The notes under the pieces were generated by a model. That model was not told the origin of the DNA, ran no database searches, and saw only the letters and a list, made by a program, of their open reading frames with translations. Positions 51,826 through 60,546 of a stretch of DNA of 64,000 bases are shown in pieces. Source of the DNA: Flavobacterium phragmitis (GTDB lineage: Bacteria; Bacteroidota; Bacteroidia; Flavobacteriales; Flavobacteriaceae); the NCBI RefSeq assembly GCF_900112575.1, contig NZ_FOMH01000014.1, positions 1 to 64,000 of the forward strand, in the 5' to 3' direction. Each line of letters starts with the position of its first letter. The stretch's first letter is position 1. The position numbers and the translations under genes were made by a program.

Positions 51826-52491
51826 ATGGACGTAAAAATGCATTCTTCTTGGAAACCTGTTTTGAATGAAGAATTTGAAAAACCATATTTCAATACCTTA
51901 ATTGATTTTGTAAAATCTGAATACGCGACAAAAGTGTGTTATCCAAAAGGGAATCAGATTTTTTCGGCTTTTGATCATTGTCATTTTGATCAGGTAAAAG
52001 TGGTTATAATTGGACAAGATCCTTATCATGGTCCAAATCAGGCTAACGGATTATGTTTTTCTGTAAATGACGGAATTCCGTTTCCGCCTTCACTATATAA
52101 TATTTTTAGAGAAATCGAAACCGATTTGGGTAAGCCATTGCCAAAAACAGGAAACTTGGAGCGATGGGCAGATCAGGGCGTTTTTCTTTTAAATGCTACT
52201 TTGACCGTAAGACAATCTGAAGCCGGAAGCCATCAGGGAAAAGGCTGGGAAAAATTTACCGATGCTGTAATCAAACAAATTTCTGCTAAATCTGAAAATG
52301 TTGTTTTTTTACTTTGGGGTGGTTTCGCTCAGAAAAAAGCTTCTTTGATTGATGCATCAAAACATTATATTTTAAAATCGGGACATCCTTCGCCGTTGAG
52401 CGCTAATAGAGGTTTTTGGTTTGGAAACAAACATTTTAGTCAGACCAATGAATTCTTAAAATCTAAAGGATTGAAAGAAATTGAGTGGTGA
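51826..52491 (+). CDS. ung: Uracil-DNA glycosylase
   Basis: 221 residues, family 1 UNG. Motif A is VVIIGQDPYHGPNQANGLCFS (the catalytic Asp in GQDPYHG, near 66), then SLYNIFREIETDLG, WADQGVFLLNATLTV and motif B GHPSPLSANRGFFG-like (GHPSPLSANRGFWFG). It removes uracil from DNA to start base-excision repair. Complete. It diverges from mutS2 and ends at repeat DNA. Confidence 0.98.
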   Translation: MDVKMHSSWKPVLNEEFEKPYFNTLIDFVKSEYATKVCYPKGNQIFSAFDHCHFDQVKVVIIGQDPYHGPNQANGLCFSVNDGIPFPPSLYNIFREIETDLGKPLPKTGNLERWADQGVFLLNATLTVRQSEAGSHQGKGWEKFTDAVIKQISAKSENVVFLLWGGFAQKKASLIDASKHYILKSGHPSPLSANRGFWFGNKHFSQTNEFLKSKGLKEIEW

Positions 52492-52566
52492 TTTTTTTTT
52501 AAAGTTACAAAGTTTCAGAGTAACAAAGGGGCAAAGGGAAAAACTTTGCTTTTTTTTCTCAATTTT

Positions 52567-52667
52567 GTCATTTCGACTGAAAGGAGAAATCACACTAGAG
52601 ACTCTACAAAGATTGGATTTTACTTTGCGGAAAATCTAGTGTGATTTCTCCTTTCAGTCGAAATGAC
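52567..52667. repeat. Perfect 33-bp inverted repeat between ung and the DUF4258 gene
   Basis: The arms 52567-52599 and 52635-52667 (GTCATTTCGACTGAAAGGAG... ) are exactly complementary over 33 bases, with a 35-base centre. The gap left of it (52502-52540) holds an ACAAAG-type simple repeat. The arm sequence is of a kind I recall between many Bacteroidota genes. It can end transcription from both sides; the exact pairing suggests recent origin or strong upkeep. Confidence 0.9.
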
Positions 52668-52674
52668 AGAAATA

Positions 52675-53049
52675 TTATTTTTTTAAAATTTCTTCTAAAA
52701 CAGCTTTATTCTCATAATTCACCACTTTTAAAATAATCGGCTGATTTTTTGCCGTTTTCCCTTCAATGATATACAGTTTTCCTTTTTTGAACGGAATATT
52801 GCTTTGGTCAAAATCAACATCTCCGTAAGTTAAAGTGTTTTTTATATCAGCCGTATCAACCCATTTTTCGCTTAGGGTTTGAACAGCTTTATCTGAATAT
52901 TGAAAAGGTTTTGTACGAAGATTATTTAAAACTCGGGCATTTGGGAAATAATTGCAACGGGTGTCTTTACCAATAAAAAATCCTGAAACAATAAAACAAC
53001 CCATAATTAGGCCGATTAAGTAATATGCAAAACGGTGTACGAACTTCAT
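52675..53049 (-). CDS. DUF4258-like membrane-anchored protein
   Basis: 124 residues from ATG 53049 (MKFVHRFAYYLIG). One N-terminal membrane segment (about 8-26) precedes a small domain ending KGKLYIIEGKTAKNQPIILKV, the strand pattern of DUF4258. Function unknown; some DUF4258 proteins resemble RelE-like folds. The longer start at 53067 is rejected because a promoter (53065-53096) would start transcription inside it. It lies directly behind the alanine dehydrogenase gene but has its own promoter. Confidence 0.8.
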   Translation of the reverse strand: MKFVHRFAYYLIGLIMGCFIVSGFFIGKDTRCNYFPNARVLNNLRTKPFQYSDKAVQTLSEKWVDTADIKNTLTYGDVDFDQSNIPFKKGKLYIIEGKTAKNQPIILKVVNYENKAVLEEILKK

Positions 53050-53064
53050 GAAATAATTTTTTTG

Positions 53065-53096
53065 CAAAGGTACATTAAAGTTCCTTTAAAATACAA
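53065..53096 (-). promoter_or_regulatory. Promoter of the DUF4258-like gene
   Basis: TTG (53094-53096), 21 bases, TACCTTTG (53065-53072) on the minus strand. It overlaps the last codons of the alanine dehydrogenase gene and decides the ATG at 53049 as start. Confidence 0.65.
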
Positions 53097-54285
53097 GTAA
53101 ATTAATATCGTTATCAGGTAAATCAAACCAGTCGCCAATAGCTTTGTTTGTTAGGATTCCGTGATACAGATATATTCCGTTTTTAAGTCCTTTGTTGCAT
53201 CTTATAGCACTTTCTAAACCACCATCTTCGGCTATCTGATGCAGATATGGTGTTAGAATGTTACTTATTGATAATGAGGCGGTTTTGGAATAACGAGATG
53301 GAATATTTGGAACGCAATAATGTAAAACGTTATTTTTTATAAAGGTAGGTTTTTCGTGAGTTGTAACTTCAGAAGTTTCAAAACAACCTCCCGTATCGAT
53401 ACTTACATCAACAATTACAGCGCCTTTTTTCATGTGTTCCACCATGGTTTCGCTTACTACGATTGGACATCTTTCTTTTCCACGCATCGCGCCAATAGCG
53501 ACATCACAACGTCTTAAAGCTTTTAAAAGTCCTTTTTGCTGTATGGTAGAAGTGAAAATTCTCTGGCTTAAATTATTTTGAAGACGACGAAGTTTGGTGA
53601 TTGAATTGTCAAAAACTTTTACATTGGCACCTAATCCTATTGCAGTTTTTGCAGCAAATTCGCCAACAGTTCCAGCTCCAAGGATAACTACTTCAGTAGG
53701 AGGAACGCCCGTAATATTTCCAAATAAAAGCCCTTTTCCGAACTCGTTTGTAATCATTAATTCCGCAGCAATTAGAACAGATGCAGTTCCTGCAATTTCG
53801 CTTAAGGATTTAACGGCAGGATAAGAGCCGTCTTCATCCTTGATATATTCAAAAGCTAAAGCTGTGATTTTCTTTTTTGCTAATGCTTCAAAGTATTCTT
53901 TCTTTTTGGTTTTAAGCTGAATAGCCGAAATGATAGTCGTTTCAGGATTAATCATTTCAATTTCAGCTAATGTAGGCGGTTCGACTTTTAATAAAATCGG
54001 ACAGCCAAAAACTCTTTTAGTATCTTTTGTGATTTCGGCACCTGCATCTGCATATTCCTTATCTGTATAACTTGAACTTTCTCCGGCTCCGGATTCAATC
54101 ATTACACGATGTCCGGCATAAGTTAGGGAATTTACGGCATCAGGAGTAAGACAGATACGACGTTCCTGATAACTGGTTTCCTTAGGAATTCCTATAAATA
54201 ATTCTCTTTTAAAACGACCAACCTCAAGTTTTTCTTCCTGCGGTATTAATTGTTGTTTTGTAAACGGAGTTAAGGTAATTGACAT
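53086..54285 (-). CDS. ald: Alanine dehydrogenase
   Basis: 399 residues. It converts L-alanine to pyruvate and ammonia with NAD in the cytoplasm. The AlaDh/PNT N-terminal domain starts IGIPKETSYQERRICLTPDAV (about 32-52) with the conserved Lys and Arg. The NAD-binding loop is VVILGAGTVGEFAAKTAIGLGANV (about 199-222), and KGAVIVDVSIDTGGCFETS is the later signature. A 30-residue N-terminal extension, compared with the usual 370-residue enzyme, has no recognisable role. It probably stands alone; tsaE lies about 190 bases upstream on the same strand. Confidence 0.95.
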   Translation of the reverse strand: MSITLTPFTKQQLIPQEEKLEVGRFKRELFIGIPKETSYQERRICLTPDAVNSLTYAGHRVMIESGAGESSSYTDKEYADAGAEITKDTKRVFGCPILLKVEPPTLAEIEMINPETTIISAIQLKTKKKEYFEALAKKKITALAFEYIKDEDGSYPAVKSLSEIAGTASVLIAAELMITNEFGKGLLFGNITGVPPTEVVILGAGTVGEFAAKTAIGLGANVKVFDNSITKLRRLQNNLSQRIFTSTIQQKGLLKALRRCDVAIGAMRGKERCPIVVSETMVEHMKKGAVIVDVSIDTGGCFETSEVTTHEKPTFIKNNVLHYCVPNIPSRYSKTASLSISNILTPYLHQIAEDGGLESAIRCNKGLKNGIYLYHGILTNKAIGDWFDLPDNDINLLVF

Positions 54286-54476
54286 GGATTGCGCAAAAAA
54301 TTAAAGGTACAAATTACGTAAAAAGTTTTAAAATTAATGCAAAAATTCTGCTAATACTGTAAATGGGAATGTTAAGAAATTTTTTATACTTCTCAGGCGA
54401 TAAATTGTTTTATATATTGCTCTGTCGCTTTATTCCACAAAGATTCTCAGAGTTGACACAGAGATTCACAAAGATT

Positions 54477-54884
54477 TTAACTTAGATTCAATTCTCTTTT
54501 TCCGTCAGAAAGTAATTTGATATTTATTGTAGAATGTTCTTCTGGAATTAAACTTGCGATTTTTTCAGACCATTCAATAAAACACCAATTTCCAGAATAT
54601 AAATAATCATCGACACCCATATCCAGAGCTTCGGTTTCTTTATTTAATCGGTAAAAATCAAAATGATACACAATTTGATTGTTGCTGGCAGAATACTCGT
54701 TAACTAAAGAAAATGTTGGACTGCTGGTTGCGTCCTGAACCCCTAAAGTTTTACATAATTGCTTGATTAATGTAGTTTTTCCAACTCCCATTTCTCCATT
54801 AAAAAGAATAATTTTTTTAGGATTAGAATCTATTATCTGCTGTGCAACTTCCTGAATTTGATCTAATGAAAAAACGATGTTCAT
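54477..54884 (-). CDS. tsaE: tRNA threonylcarbamoyladenosine biosynthesis ATPase TsaE
   Basis: 135 residues from ATG 54884 (MNIVFSLDQIQE). The Walker A loop is NGEMGVGKTTLIKQLC, followed by SSPTFSLVNEY and VYHFDFYRL; FIEWSEKI closes the fold. It powers the t6A-forming complex with TsaB and TsaD. The first ATG in the frame (54923) is rejected: it lies in a palindromic repeat and adds 13 non-conserved residues. The Sua5-type enzyme of the same pathway is at 42490. Confidence 0.95.
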   Translation of the reverse strand: MNIVFSLDQIQEVAQQIIDSNPKKIILFNGEMGVGKTTLIKQLCKTLGVQDATSSPTFSLVNEYSASNNQIVYHFDFYRLNKETEALDMGVDDYLYSGNWCFIEWSEKIASLIPEEHSTINIKLLSDGKRELNLS

Positions 54885-54899
54885 TGTTGTTTTATTTTT

Positions 54900-54989
54900 G
54901 CCACGAATTTCACTAATTTTCACGAATTAAAACTTGTTTTCTTGACAAATTATCAAAATAAATTAGTGATAATTTGTGTAATTCGTGGC
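54900..54989. repeat. Intergenic inverted repeat (GCCACGAATT family)
   Basis: Arms 54900-54928 and 54961-54989 match as inverted repeats at 25 of 29 positions, starting GCCACGAATT. The element fills the gap between the porX stop and the tsaE start on the same strand and may act as a terminator or processing site between them. Confidence 0.8.
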
Positions 54990-54999
54990 GATATACTTT

Positions 55000-56553
55000 T
55001 TATTTCGGATTAAATACCAAAAACGGAATGATCATTTCTTCTAGTGAAATTCCTCCATGTTGATACGTGTTTTTGTAATAACTTACATAATGATTGTAGT
55101 TGTTTACATAAGCCAGGAAAAAATCATTCTTGGCAAAAATAAACGAGCTACTCATATTTATTGCAGGAAGACCAATTGTTTTAGGTTCTTTAACTACATA
55201 AACATCTTTTTGCTCGTATGTCAAACTACGACCCGTTTTGTAACGCAAATTTAAACTTGTATTTTTATCTCCCACAACTTTCGACGGATTTTTTACATTA
55301 ATTGTTCCGTGATCCGTAGTTAGGATCAATTTAAAGCCTAAAAGCTGTGCTTGTTGGATAATCTCTAATAAAGGAGAATTTTTAAACCAGCTCAATGTTA
55401 ATGAACGATAGGCTTTGTCATCTGAAGCTAATTCTTTTACAACTTCCATTTCAGTTTTAGCATGTGAAAGCATGTCGACGAAATTGTAAACTACCGTTAC
55501 TAAGTCGTTTCCTTTTAAAGCTTTAAAGTTTTCGGCTAACTTTTTACCTCCAGAATAATTTGTGATTTTGAAATAATCTTCCTTAATATTTAAGCCTAAA
55601 CGCTTTAATTGTGCTGAAAGAAATTCTGCTTCATAAAGGTTTTTTCCTCCATCTTCCACGTCATTTTTCCAATATTGAGGAAATTGTTTTTCCATTTCAA
55701 CAGGCATTAAACCTGAGAAAATTGAATTTCGGGCGTATTGCGTAGCGGTTGGAAGAATAGAATAATAAGGGACTTCTTTTTCTAATTTATAATAATTAGC
55801 CACAACAGATTCAAAGGCTTTCCATTGATCATATCTAAGATTGTCAATTACTACGAAAAGAATTGGTTTTTCTTTCTTTTTAAGTTCAGGAACAACCAGT
55901 TCCTTGAATAGATTGTTGGACATAATTGGCTTGTCTGCTTTTGGTGCAAACCAATCTTCATAATTTCGTTCAATAAATTTTCCAAATTGCGAATTGGCTT
56001 CTACTTTCTGAGATTCCAGAATTTCGATCATTGCTGTATCGTTTATATCTTCTAGTTTTAACTCCCAGAACAATAACTTTTTATACAACTCGATCCAATC
56101 TTCGTAAGAATTGACCATTGCCAATTCCATTGCAATTTTTCTGAATTCCTTCTGGTAATCTAAAGTGGTTTTTTCAGTAATTAACCTTGAATCATCCAGA
56201 TTTTTCTTTAAACTTAATAGAATCTGATTAGGATTAACTGGTTTGATTAAATAATCGGCGATTTTAGAACCTATGGCTTCTTCCATAATATATTCTTCTT
56301 CGCTTTTGGTAATCATAATCATTGGAATAGCTGATTTTTTTTCTTTCATTTCAGAAAGTGTTTCCAGGCCACTCATTCCGGGCATGTTTTCATCCAGAAA
56401 AACAATATCAAAATTATCTTCTTCAAATAAGGCAATTGCATCAAGGCCGTTATTACAAGTAGTTACTTCGTAGTTTTTCTTTTCCAGAAATAATATGTGG
56501 GGCTTTAAAAGATCGATTTCATCATCGACCCAAAGTATTTTGATCTTATCCAT
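55000..56553 (-). CDS. porX: PorX-type response regulator with alkaline-phosphatase-fold domain
   Basis: 517 residues from ATG 56553 (MDKIKILWVDDE); the frame's upstream ATG adds 8 non-conserved residues. The receiver domain (about 1-120) has D10/D11, phosphoacceptor D54 in FLDENMPGM and the Lys of LIKPVNPNQ. The C-terminal two thirds is the PglZ/alkaline-phosphatase fold: VVIDNLRYDQW, PTATQYARNSIFSG (Thr nucleophile), LILTTDHGTI and NTYQHGGISLEEMI supply metal ligands. PorX is the known regulator of type IX secretion genes with the kinase PorY and sigma factor SigP. No PorY gene is in the window. Confidence 0.95.
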   Translation of the reverse strand: MDKIKILWVDDEIDLLKPHILFLEKKNYEVTTCNNGLDAIALFEEDNFDIVFLDENMPGMSGLETLSEMKEKKSAIPMIMITKSEEEYIMEEAIGSKIADYLIKPVNPNQILLSLKKNLDDSRLITEKTTLDYQKEFRKIAMELAMVNSYEDWIELYKKLLFWELKLEDINDTAMIEILESQKVEANSQFGKFIERNYEDWFAPKADKPIMSNNLFKELVVPELKKKEKPILFVVIDNLRYDQWKAFESVVANYYKLEKEVPYYSILPTATQYARNSIFSGLMPVEMEKQFPQYWKNDVEDGGKNLYEAEFLSAQLKRLGLNIKEDYFKITNYSGGKKLAENFKALKGNDLVTVVYNFVDMLSHAKTEMEVVKELASDDKAYRSLTLSWFKNSPLLEIIQQAQLLGFKLILTTDHGTINVKNPSKVVGDKNTSLNLRYKTGRSLTYEQKDVYVVKEPKTIGLPAINMSSSFIFAKNDFFLAYVNNYNHYVSYYKNTYQHGGISLEEMIIPFLVFNPK

Positions 56554-56747
56554 AAAACAAATTAATTTATACTGCAATTTAAAAGTAATAGAACTTAAAA
56601 ACTATTAAAAATAGTATAAAATTACCAAAGCAGAACTATGAATTTATTTTAAAATTTAACATTTTTTAATCTATTTTATTGATAATCATTATAATTTCGA
56701 CTTTCATTTTTAAATAAAAAACACCAATCTCTTTATACTTATTTACT

Positions 56748-56755
56748 TATATTTG
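56748..56755 (+). promoter_or_regulatory. -7 box for the HD hydrolase gene
   Basis: TATATTTG, ending 23 bases before the GTG start at 56779. No TTG at standard spacing is seen in the AT-rich DNA upstream. Confidence 0.45.
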
Positions 56756-56778
56756 TTGACCTAAAAAATATCGCACTA

Positions 56779-58008
56779 GTGACTCATATCAACAAACTTA
56801 AAATATTCAACGATCCTATATATGGCTTTATAACGATTCCAAATGAGCTGGTTTACGATTTGATTCAGCATCCATATTTTCAGCGTTTACGTCGAATTTC
56901 TCAGATGGGATTGTCGTATTTAGTGTATCCAGGAGCAAATCATACTCGTTTTCATCATGCTTTAGGATGCATGCATTTGATGAAAAAAGCAATTGATACG
57001 CTTCGTTTTAAAGATGTTGTCATTTCTGAAGAAGAAGAAAATGCACTGTTAATCGCGATTCTACTTCACGATATTGGACACGGACCATTTTCTCATGCAA
57101 TGGAAAAAAGTATTGTTGAAGATGTGCACCACGAAGCGATTTCATTATTATTTATGAATCAGCTGAATGACGAATTTGATGGAAGATTAAGTTTGGCGAT
57201 TCAGGTATTTAAAGGAGAATATCATAGAAAATTCATGTTGCAATTGATTTCTAGTCAATTGGATATGGATCGAATGGATTACTTAAAACGGGATAGTTTT
57301 TATACAGGAGTTGCAGAAGGAAATGTGAATTCTGAACGTTTGATTCAGATGATGAATGTGGAGAACAATGTTTTGGTTATAGAAGAAAAAGGAATTTATT
57401 CTGTAGAGAAATTTCTGCTTTCCAGAAGATTAATGTATTGGCAGGCTTATTTGCATAAAACAAGTTTGGTTGCCGAATTAATTCTGATGAAAGTGCTAAA
57501 AAGAGCGAAAGAATTGACGTTAAAAGGAATTAAATTACCTTGCAGTGAACCGCTTTCGTATTTCATGCATAATAAGGTAACACTTGAAGACTTTGATGCC
57601 GAAAAACTGGATTTGTTTTCTCAATTAGATGATTTTGATATTATAAGCGCCTTAAAAGCATGGCAGAGACATAGTGATTTTATACTTTCTACTTTAAGCA
57701 AAATGATCATTAATAGAGATTTGTTAAAGATTAAGTTGAGTGCAGAAAAGATTCCGATGGAAGAATCACAATCTTTAAAAGAAGAATTTGCAGAAGCGCA
57801 TCAAATCTCGGCTGTAGATGCAGGATATTTTATTTTTAGAGGAAAAATTAAAAATCAAGCATACAGTAAAGAAGCTGAACCTATCAGAATTTTGAAAAAA
57901 GATAAAACAATTGAAGATGTTGTGGAAGCTTCTGACCAGCTGAATTTGAAATCGTTATCTAAATTGGTAACAAAATATTATATCTGTTTCCCAAAACAAC
58001 TTATCTAA
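56779..58008 (+). CDS. HD-domain phosphohydrolase (dNTPase-like)
   Basis: 409 residues with a GTG start at 56779 (MTHINKLKIFNDPIYGFI), the first codon that includes the conserved beginning. Metal ligands of the HD domain are visible: H in RFHHALGCMHLM, HD in ILLHDIGHGPFSHAME and the later Asp in SQLDMDRMDYLKRDSFYTG. This group resembles SAMHD1/YwfO-type dNTP triphosphohydrolases. Cytoplasmic. Located 39 bases before lpxD, but lpxD has its own -7 box, so the relation is unclear. Confidence 0.92.
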   Translation: MTHINKLKIFNDPIYGFITIPNELVYDLIQHPYFQRLRRISQMGLSYLVYPGANHTRFHHALGCMHLMKKAIDTLRFKDVVISEEEENALLIAILLHDIGHGPFSHAMEKSIVEDVHHEAISLLFMNQLNDEFDGRLSLAIQVFKGEYHRKFMLQLISSQLDMDRMDYLKRDSFYTGVAEGNVNSERLIQMMNVENNVLVIEEKGIYSVEKFLLSRRLMYWQAYLHKTSLVAELILMKVLKRAKELTLKGIKLPCSEPLSYFMHNKVTLEDFDAEKLDLFSQLDDFDIISALKAWQRHSDFILSTLSKMIINRDLLKIKLSAEKIPMEESQSLKEEFAEAHQISAVDAGYFIFRGKIKNQAYSKEAEPIRILKKDKTIEDVVEASDQLNLKSLSKLVTKYYICFPKQLI

Positions 58009-58034
58009 AATTAACATTTAAAACCTATTTTTTA

Positions 58035-58042
58035 TATTTTTG
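58035..58042 (+). promoter_or_regulatory. -7 box directly before lpxD
   Basis: TATTTTTG ends 5 bases before the ATG of lpxD, which would give a leaderless or nearly leaderless mRNA. No TTG element is visible at 17-23 bases upstream, so the call is tentative. Confidence 0.4.
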
Positions 58043-58047
58043 TCGCG

Positions 58048-59091
58048 ATGAAATTTACAGCAGAACAAATAGCAGGAATTTTAGAAGGAGAAGTTGTCGG
58101 GAATCTCAATGCAGAGGTTTCTAAGCTTTCTAAAATCGAAGAAGGCGAAGAGGGATCGCTTACTTTTTTGGCTAATCCAAAGTATATCAATTATATATAT
58201 ACTACAAAAGCGACAGTAACAATTGTTAATGACAGCTTTATTCCCGAACAGGAAATTACTACTACTTTAATAAAGGTAGAAGATGCTTATGCAGCATTTT
58301 CTAAACTTTTACACTTTTATAATCAGGTAAAATTAAATAAAAACGGTATCGAACCTCAGTCTTTTATGTCTGAAGGAACTAAACACGGAGAGAATCTATA
58401 TTTAGGTAGTTTTAGTTATATTGGACAAAATGTGGTTTTAGGTAATAATGTAAAAATTTATCCAAATAGTTTTATTGGTGACAATGTTACTATTGGTGAT
58501 AATGTATTCATTTTTGCAGGAGCAAAAATTTATTCAGAAACCGTAATTGGCAATAATTGCACAGTTCATTCTGGTGTTATTATTGGTGCTGACGGTTTTG
58601 GTTTTGCTCCAAATGAAAACGGAGAATACAGTAAAGTACCTCAAATTGGTAATGTTATTATTGAAGATAATGTTGATATTGGTGCAAATACAACTATTGA
58701 CAGAGCAACTCTTGGATCTACGATAATTAGACAAGGAGTTAAATTAGACAATCAGATTCAGATTGCTCATAACGTCGAAATCGGAAAAAATACAGTTATT
58801 GCTGCTCAAAGTGGCGTGGCAGGTTCTACCAAAATAGGCGAGAACTGTATGATTGGTGGACAAGTAGGTATCGCAGGTCATCTAATTATAGGAAATAATG
58901 TTAGGCTTCAGGCACAATCTGGAGTTGCTAGAAACATTAAAGATGATGAAGTTTTACAAGGAACGCCATCTCTTGGATATACTGAATTTAACAAATCGTA
59001 TGTTCACTTTAAAAATCTTCCTAAGATAGTGGCCGAAGTTCAAGAATTAAAAAAACAAATAATAAACCCAAAAAATGGAAATAATGGTTAA
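58048..59091 (+). CDS. lpxD: UDP-3-O-acylglucosamine N-acyltransferase LpxD
   Basis: 347 residues. An N-terminal uridine-binding domain (about 1-100, LTFLANPKYINYIYTT) precedes a left-handed beta-helix of hexapeptide repeats (about 105-310). Both catalytic-site histidines are present: one in IQIAHNVEIG and one in VGIAGHLIIG. It adds the second hydroxyacyl chain to lipid A precursor. The 3' end overlaps the lpxC-fabZ start by 17 bases. It opens the lipid A operon lpxD, lpxC-fabZ, lpxA. Confidence 0.97.
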   Translation: MKFTAEQIAGILEGEVVGNLNAEVSKLSKIEEGEEGSLTFLANPKYINYIYTTKATVTIVNDSFIPEQEITTTLIKVEDAYAAFSKLLHFYNQVKLNKNGIEPQSFMSEGTKHGENLYLGSFSYIGQNVVLGNNVKIYPNSFIGDNVTIGDNVFIFAGAKIYSETVIGNNCTVHSGVIIGADGFGFAPNENGEYSKVPQIGNVIIEDNVDIGANTTIDRATLGSTIIRQGVKLDNQIQIAHNVEIGKNTVIAAQSGVAGSTKIGENCMIGGQVGIAGHLIIGNNVRLQAQSGVARNIKDDEVLQGTPSLGYTEFNKSYVHFKNLPKIVAEVQELKKQIINPKNGNNG

Positions 59092-60472
59092 ACAGAAGAC
59101 CATCAAGAATGAAATTTCACTAACAGGAGTTGGATTGCATACTGGAAAAGAAGTTACAATGACTTTTAAACCTGCTCCCGTTAATAATGGTTTCACTTTT
59201 GTAAGAGTAGATTTGCAAGGTCAACCAGTCATTGAGGCTGATGCTAATTATGTTGTTAATACTCAAAGAGGAACAAATCTTGAGAAATTAGGAGTAAAAA
59301 TTCAAACACCTGAACACGTTTTAGCTGCAGTAGTTGGTTGCGATTTGGATAATATTATTATTGAATTGAATGCCTCTGAACTTCCAATTATGGATGGTTC
59401 ATCAAAATATTTTGTTGAAGCTATTGAAAAAGCTGGTATTGAAGAGCAAGATGCACAACGTAATGTTTATGTTGTAAAAGAAGTAATTTCATTTACAGAC
59501 GAAGCTACAGGAAGCGAAATCCTGGTTATGCCAAGCGATGAATACCAAGTAACAGCAATGGTTGATTTTGGTACTAAAGTTTTAGGTACTCAAAATGCAA
59601 CTTTAAAAAGTTTAGCAGATTTTAAGGAAGAAATTGCTAGTTCTAGAACTTTTAGTTTCTTACACGAATTAGAGTCATTATTGGAAAACGGCCTTATTAA
59701 AGGGGGAGATTTAAATAATGCAATCGTATACGTAGATAAAGAAATCTCTGAATCTACAATGGAAAATTTAAAGAAAGCATTTGGTAAAGATGAAATCTCT
59801 GTAAAACCAAATGGGGTTTTAGACAACCTTACTTTACATTATCCAAACGAAGCCGCAAGACACAAATTACTTGATGTTATTGGAGATTTGTCTTTAATTG
59901 GCGTTCGTATTCAAGGAAAAATTATTGCTAATAAACCAGGTCACTTTGTAAATACTCAGTTTGCTAAAAAACTGGCTAAAATTATCAAAATAGAACAGAG
60001 AAATCATGTTCCTACTTATGATTTACATCAAGAACCATTGATGGATATTCATAAAATCATGTCAATGCTTCCTCACAGACCTCCATTCTTATTGATCGAT
60101 AGAATTATTGAAATGTCTGATCGTCATGTGGTTGGTTTGAAAAATGTTACTATGAACGAGAATTTCTTTGTAGGGCACTTTCCAGAAGCTCCAGTTATGC
60201 CGGGGGTTTTAATTGTAGAAGCAATGGCACAAACTGGTGGAATCTTAGTATTGAGTACAGTTCCAGATCCTGAAAACTACTTAACATACTTTATGAAGAT
60301 TGACAACGTTAAGTTCAAACATAAAGTACTGCCAGGAGATACGTTAATTTTTAAATGCGAATTGATTTCTCCTATCAGAAGAGGAATTTGTCATATGCAG
60401 GCAAACGCTTATGCAAATGGTAAATTAGTAACTGAGGCAGAATTAATGGCACAAATTGCAAGAAAACAATAA
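59075..60472 (+). CDS. lpxC/fabZ: Bifunctional LpxC deacetylase / FabZ dehydratase
   Basis: 465 residues. LpxC part, about 1-300: TGVGLHTGKEV at the start, the zinc-binding HVLAAVVGCDLDN and PNEAARHKLLDVIGDLSL. FabZ part, about 310-465: IHKIMSMLPHRPPFLLIDRI, catalytic His in GHFPEAPVMPGVL and Glu in EAMAQTGG. The fusion is normal in Bacteroidota. It commits precursor to lipid A and makes hydroxyacyl chain intermediates for fatty acids. The start is either 59075 or the in-frame ATG at 59084 (MVKQKTI), which matches other LpxC starts better. Confidence 0.97.
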   Translation: MEIMVKQKTIKNEISLTGVGLHTGKEVTMTFKPAPVNNGFTFVRVDLQGQPVIEADANYVVNTQRGTNLEKLGVKIQTPEHVLAAVVGCDLDNIIIELNASELPIMDGSSKYFVEAIEKAGIEEQDAQRNVYVVKEVISFTDEATGSEILVMPSDEYQVTAMVDFGTKVLGTQNATLKSLADFKEEIASSRTFSFLHELESLLENGLIKGGDLNNAIVYVDKEISESTMENLKKAFGKDEISVKPNGVLDNLTLHYPNEAARHKLLDVIGDLSLIGVRIQGKIIANKPGHFVNTQFAKKLAKIIKIEQRNHVPTYDLHQEPLMDIHKIMSMLPHRPPFLLIDRIIEMSDRHVVGLKNVTMNENFFVGHFPEAPVMPGVLIVEAMAQTGGILVLSTVPDPENYLTYFMKIDNVKFKHKVLPGDTLIFKCELISPIRRGICHMQANAYANGKLVTEAELMAQIARKQ

Positions 60473-60546
60473 TAAATTATCAAATTTATTGTTTAGGTTT
60501 GTGGCCTCAAATTAGAATATTTTAATTAAAAATATAAAACATACAG

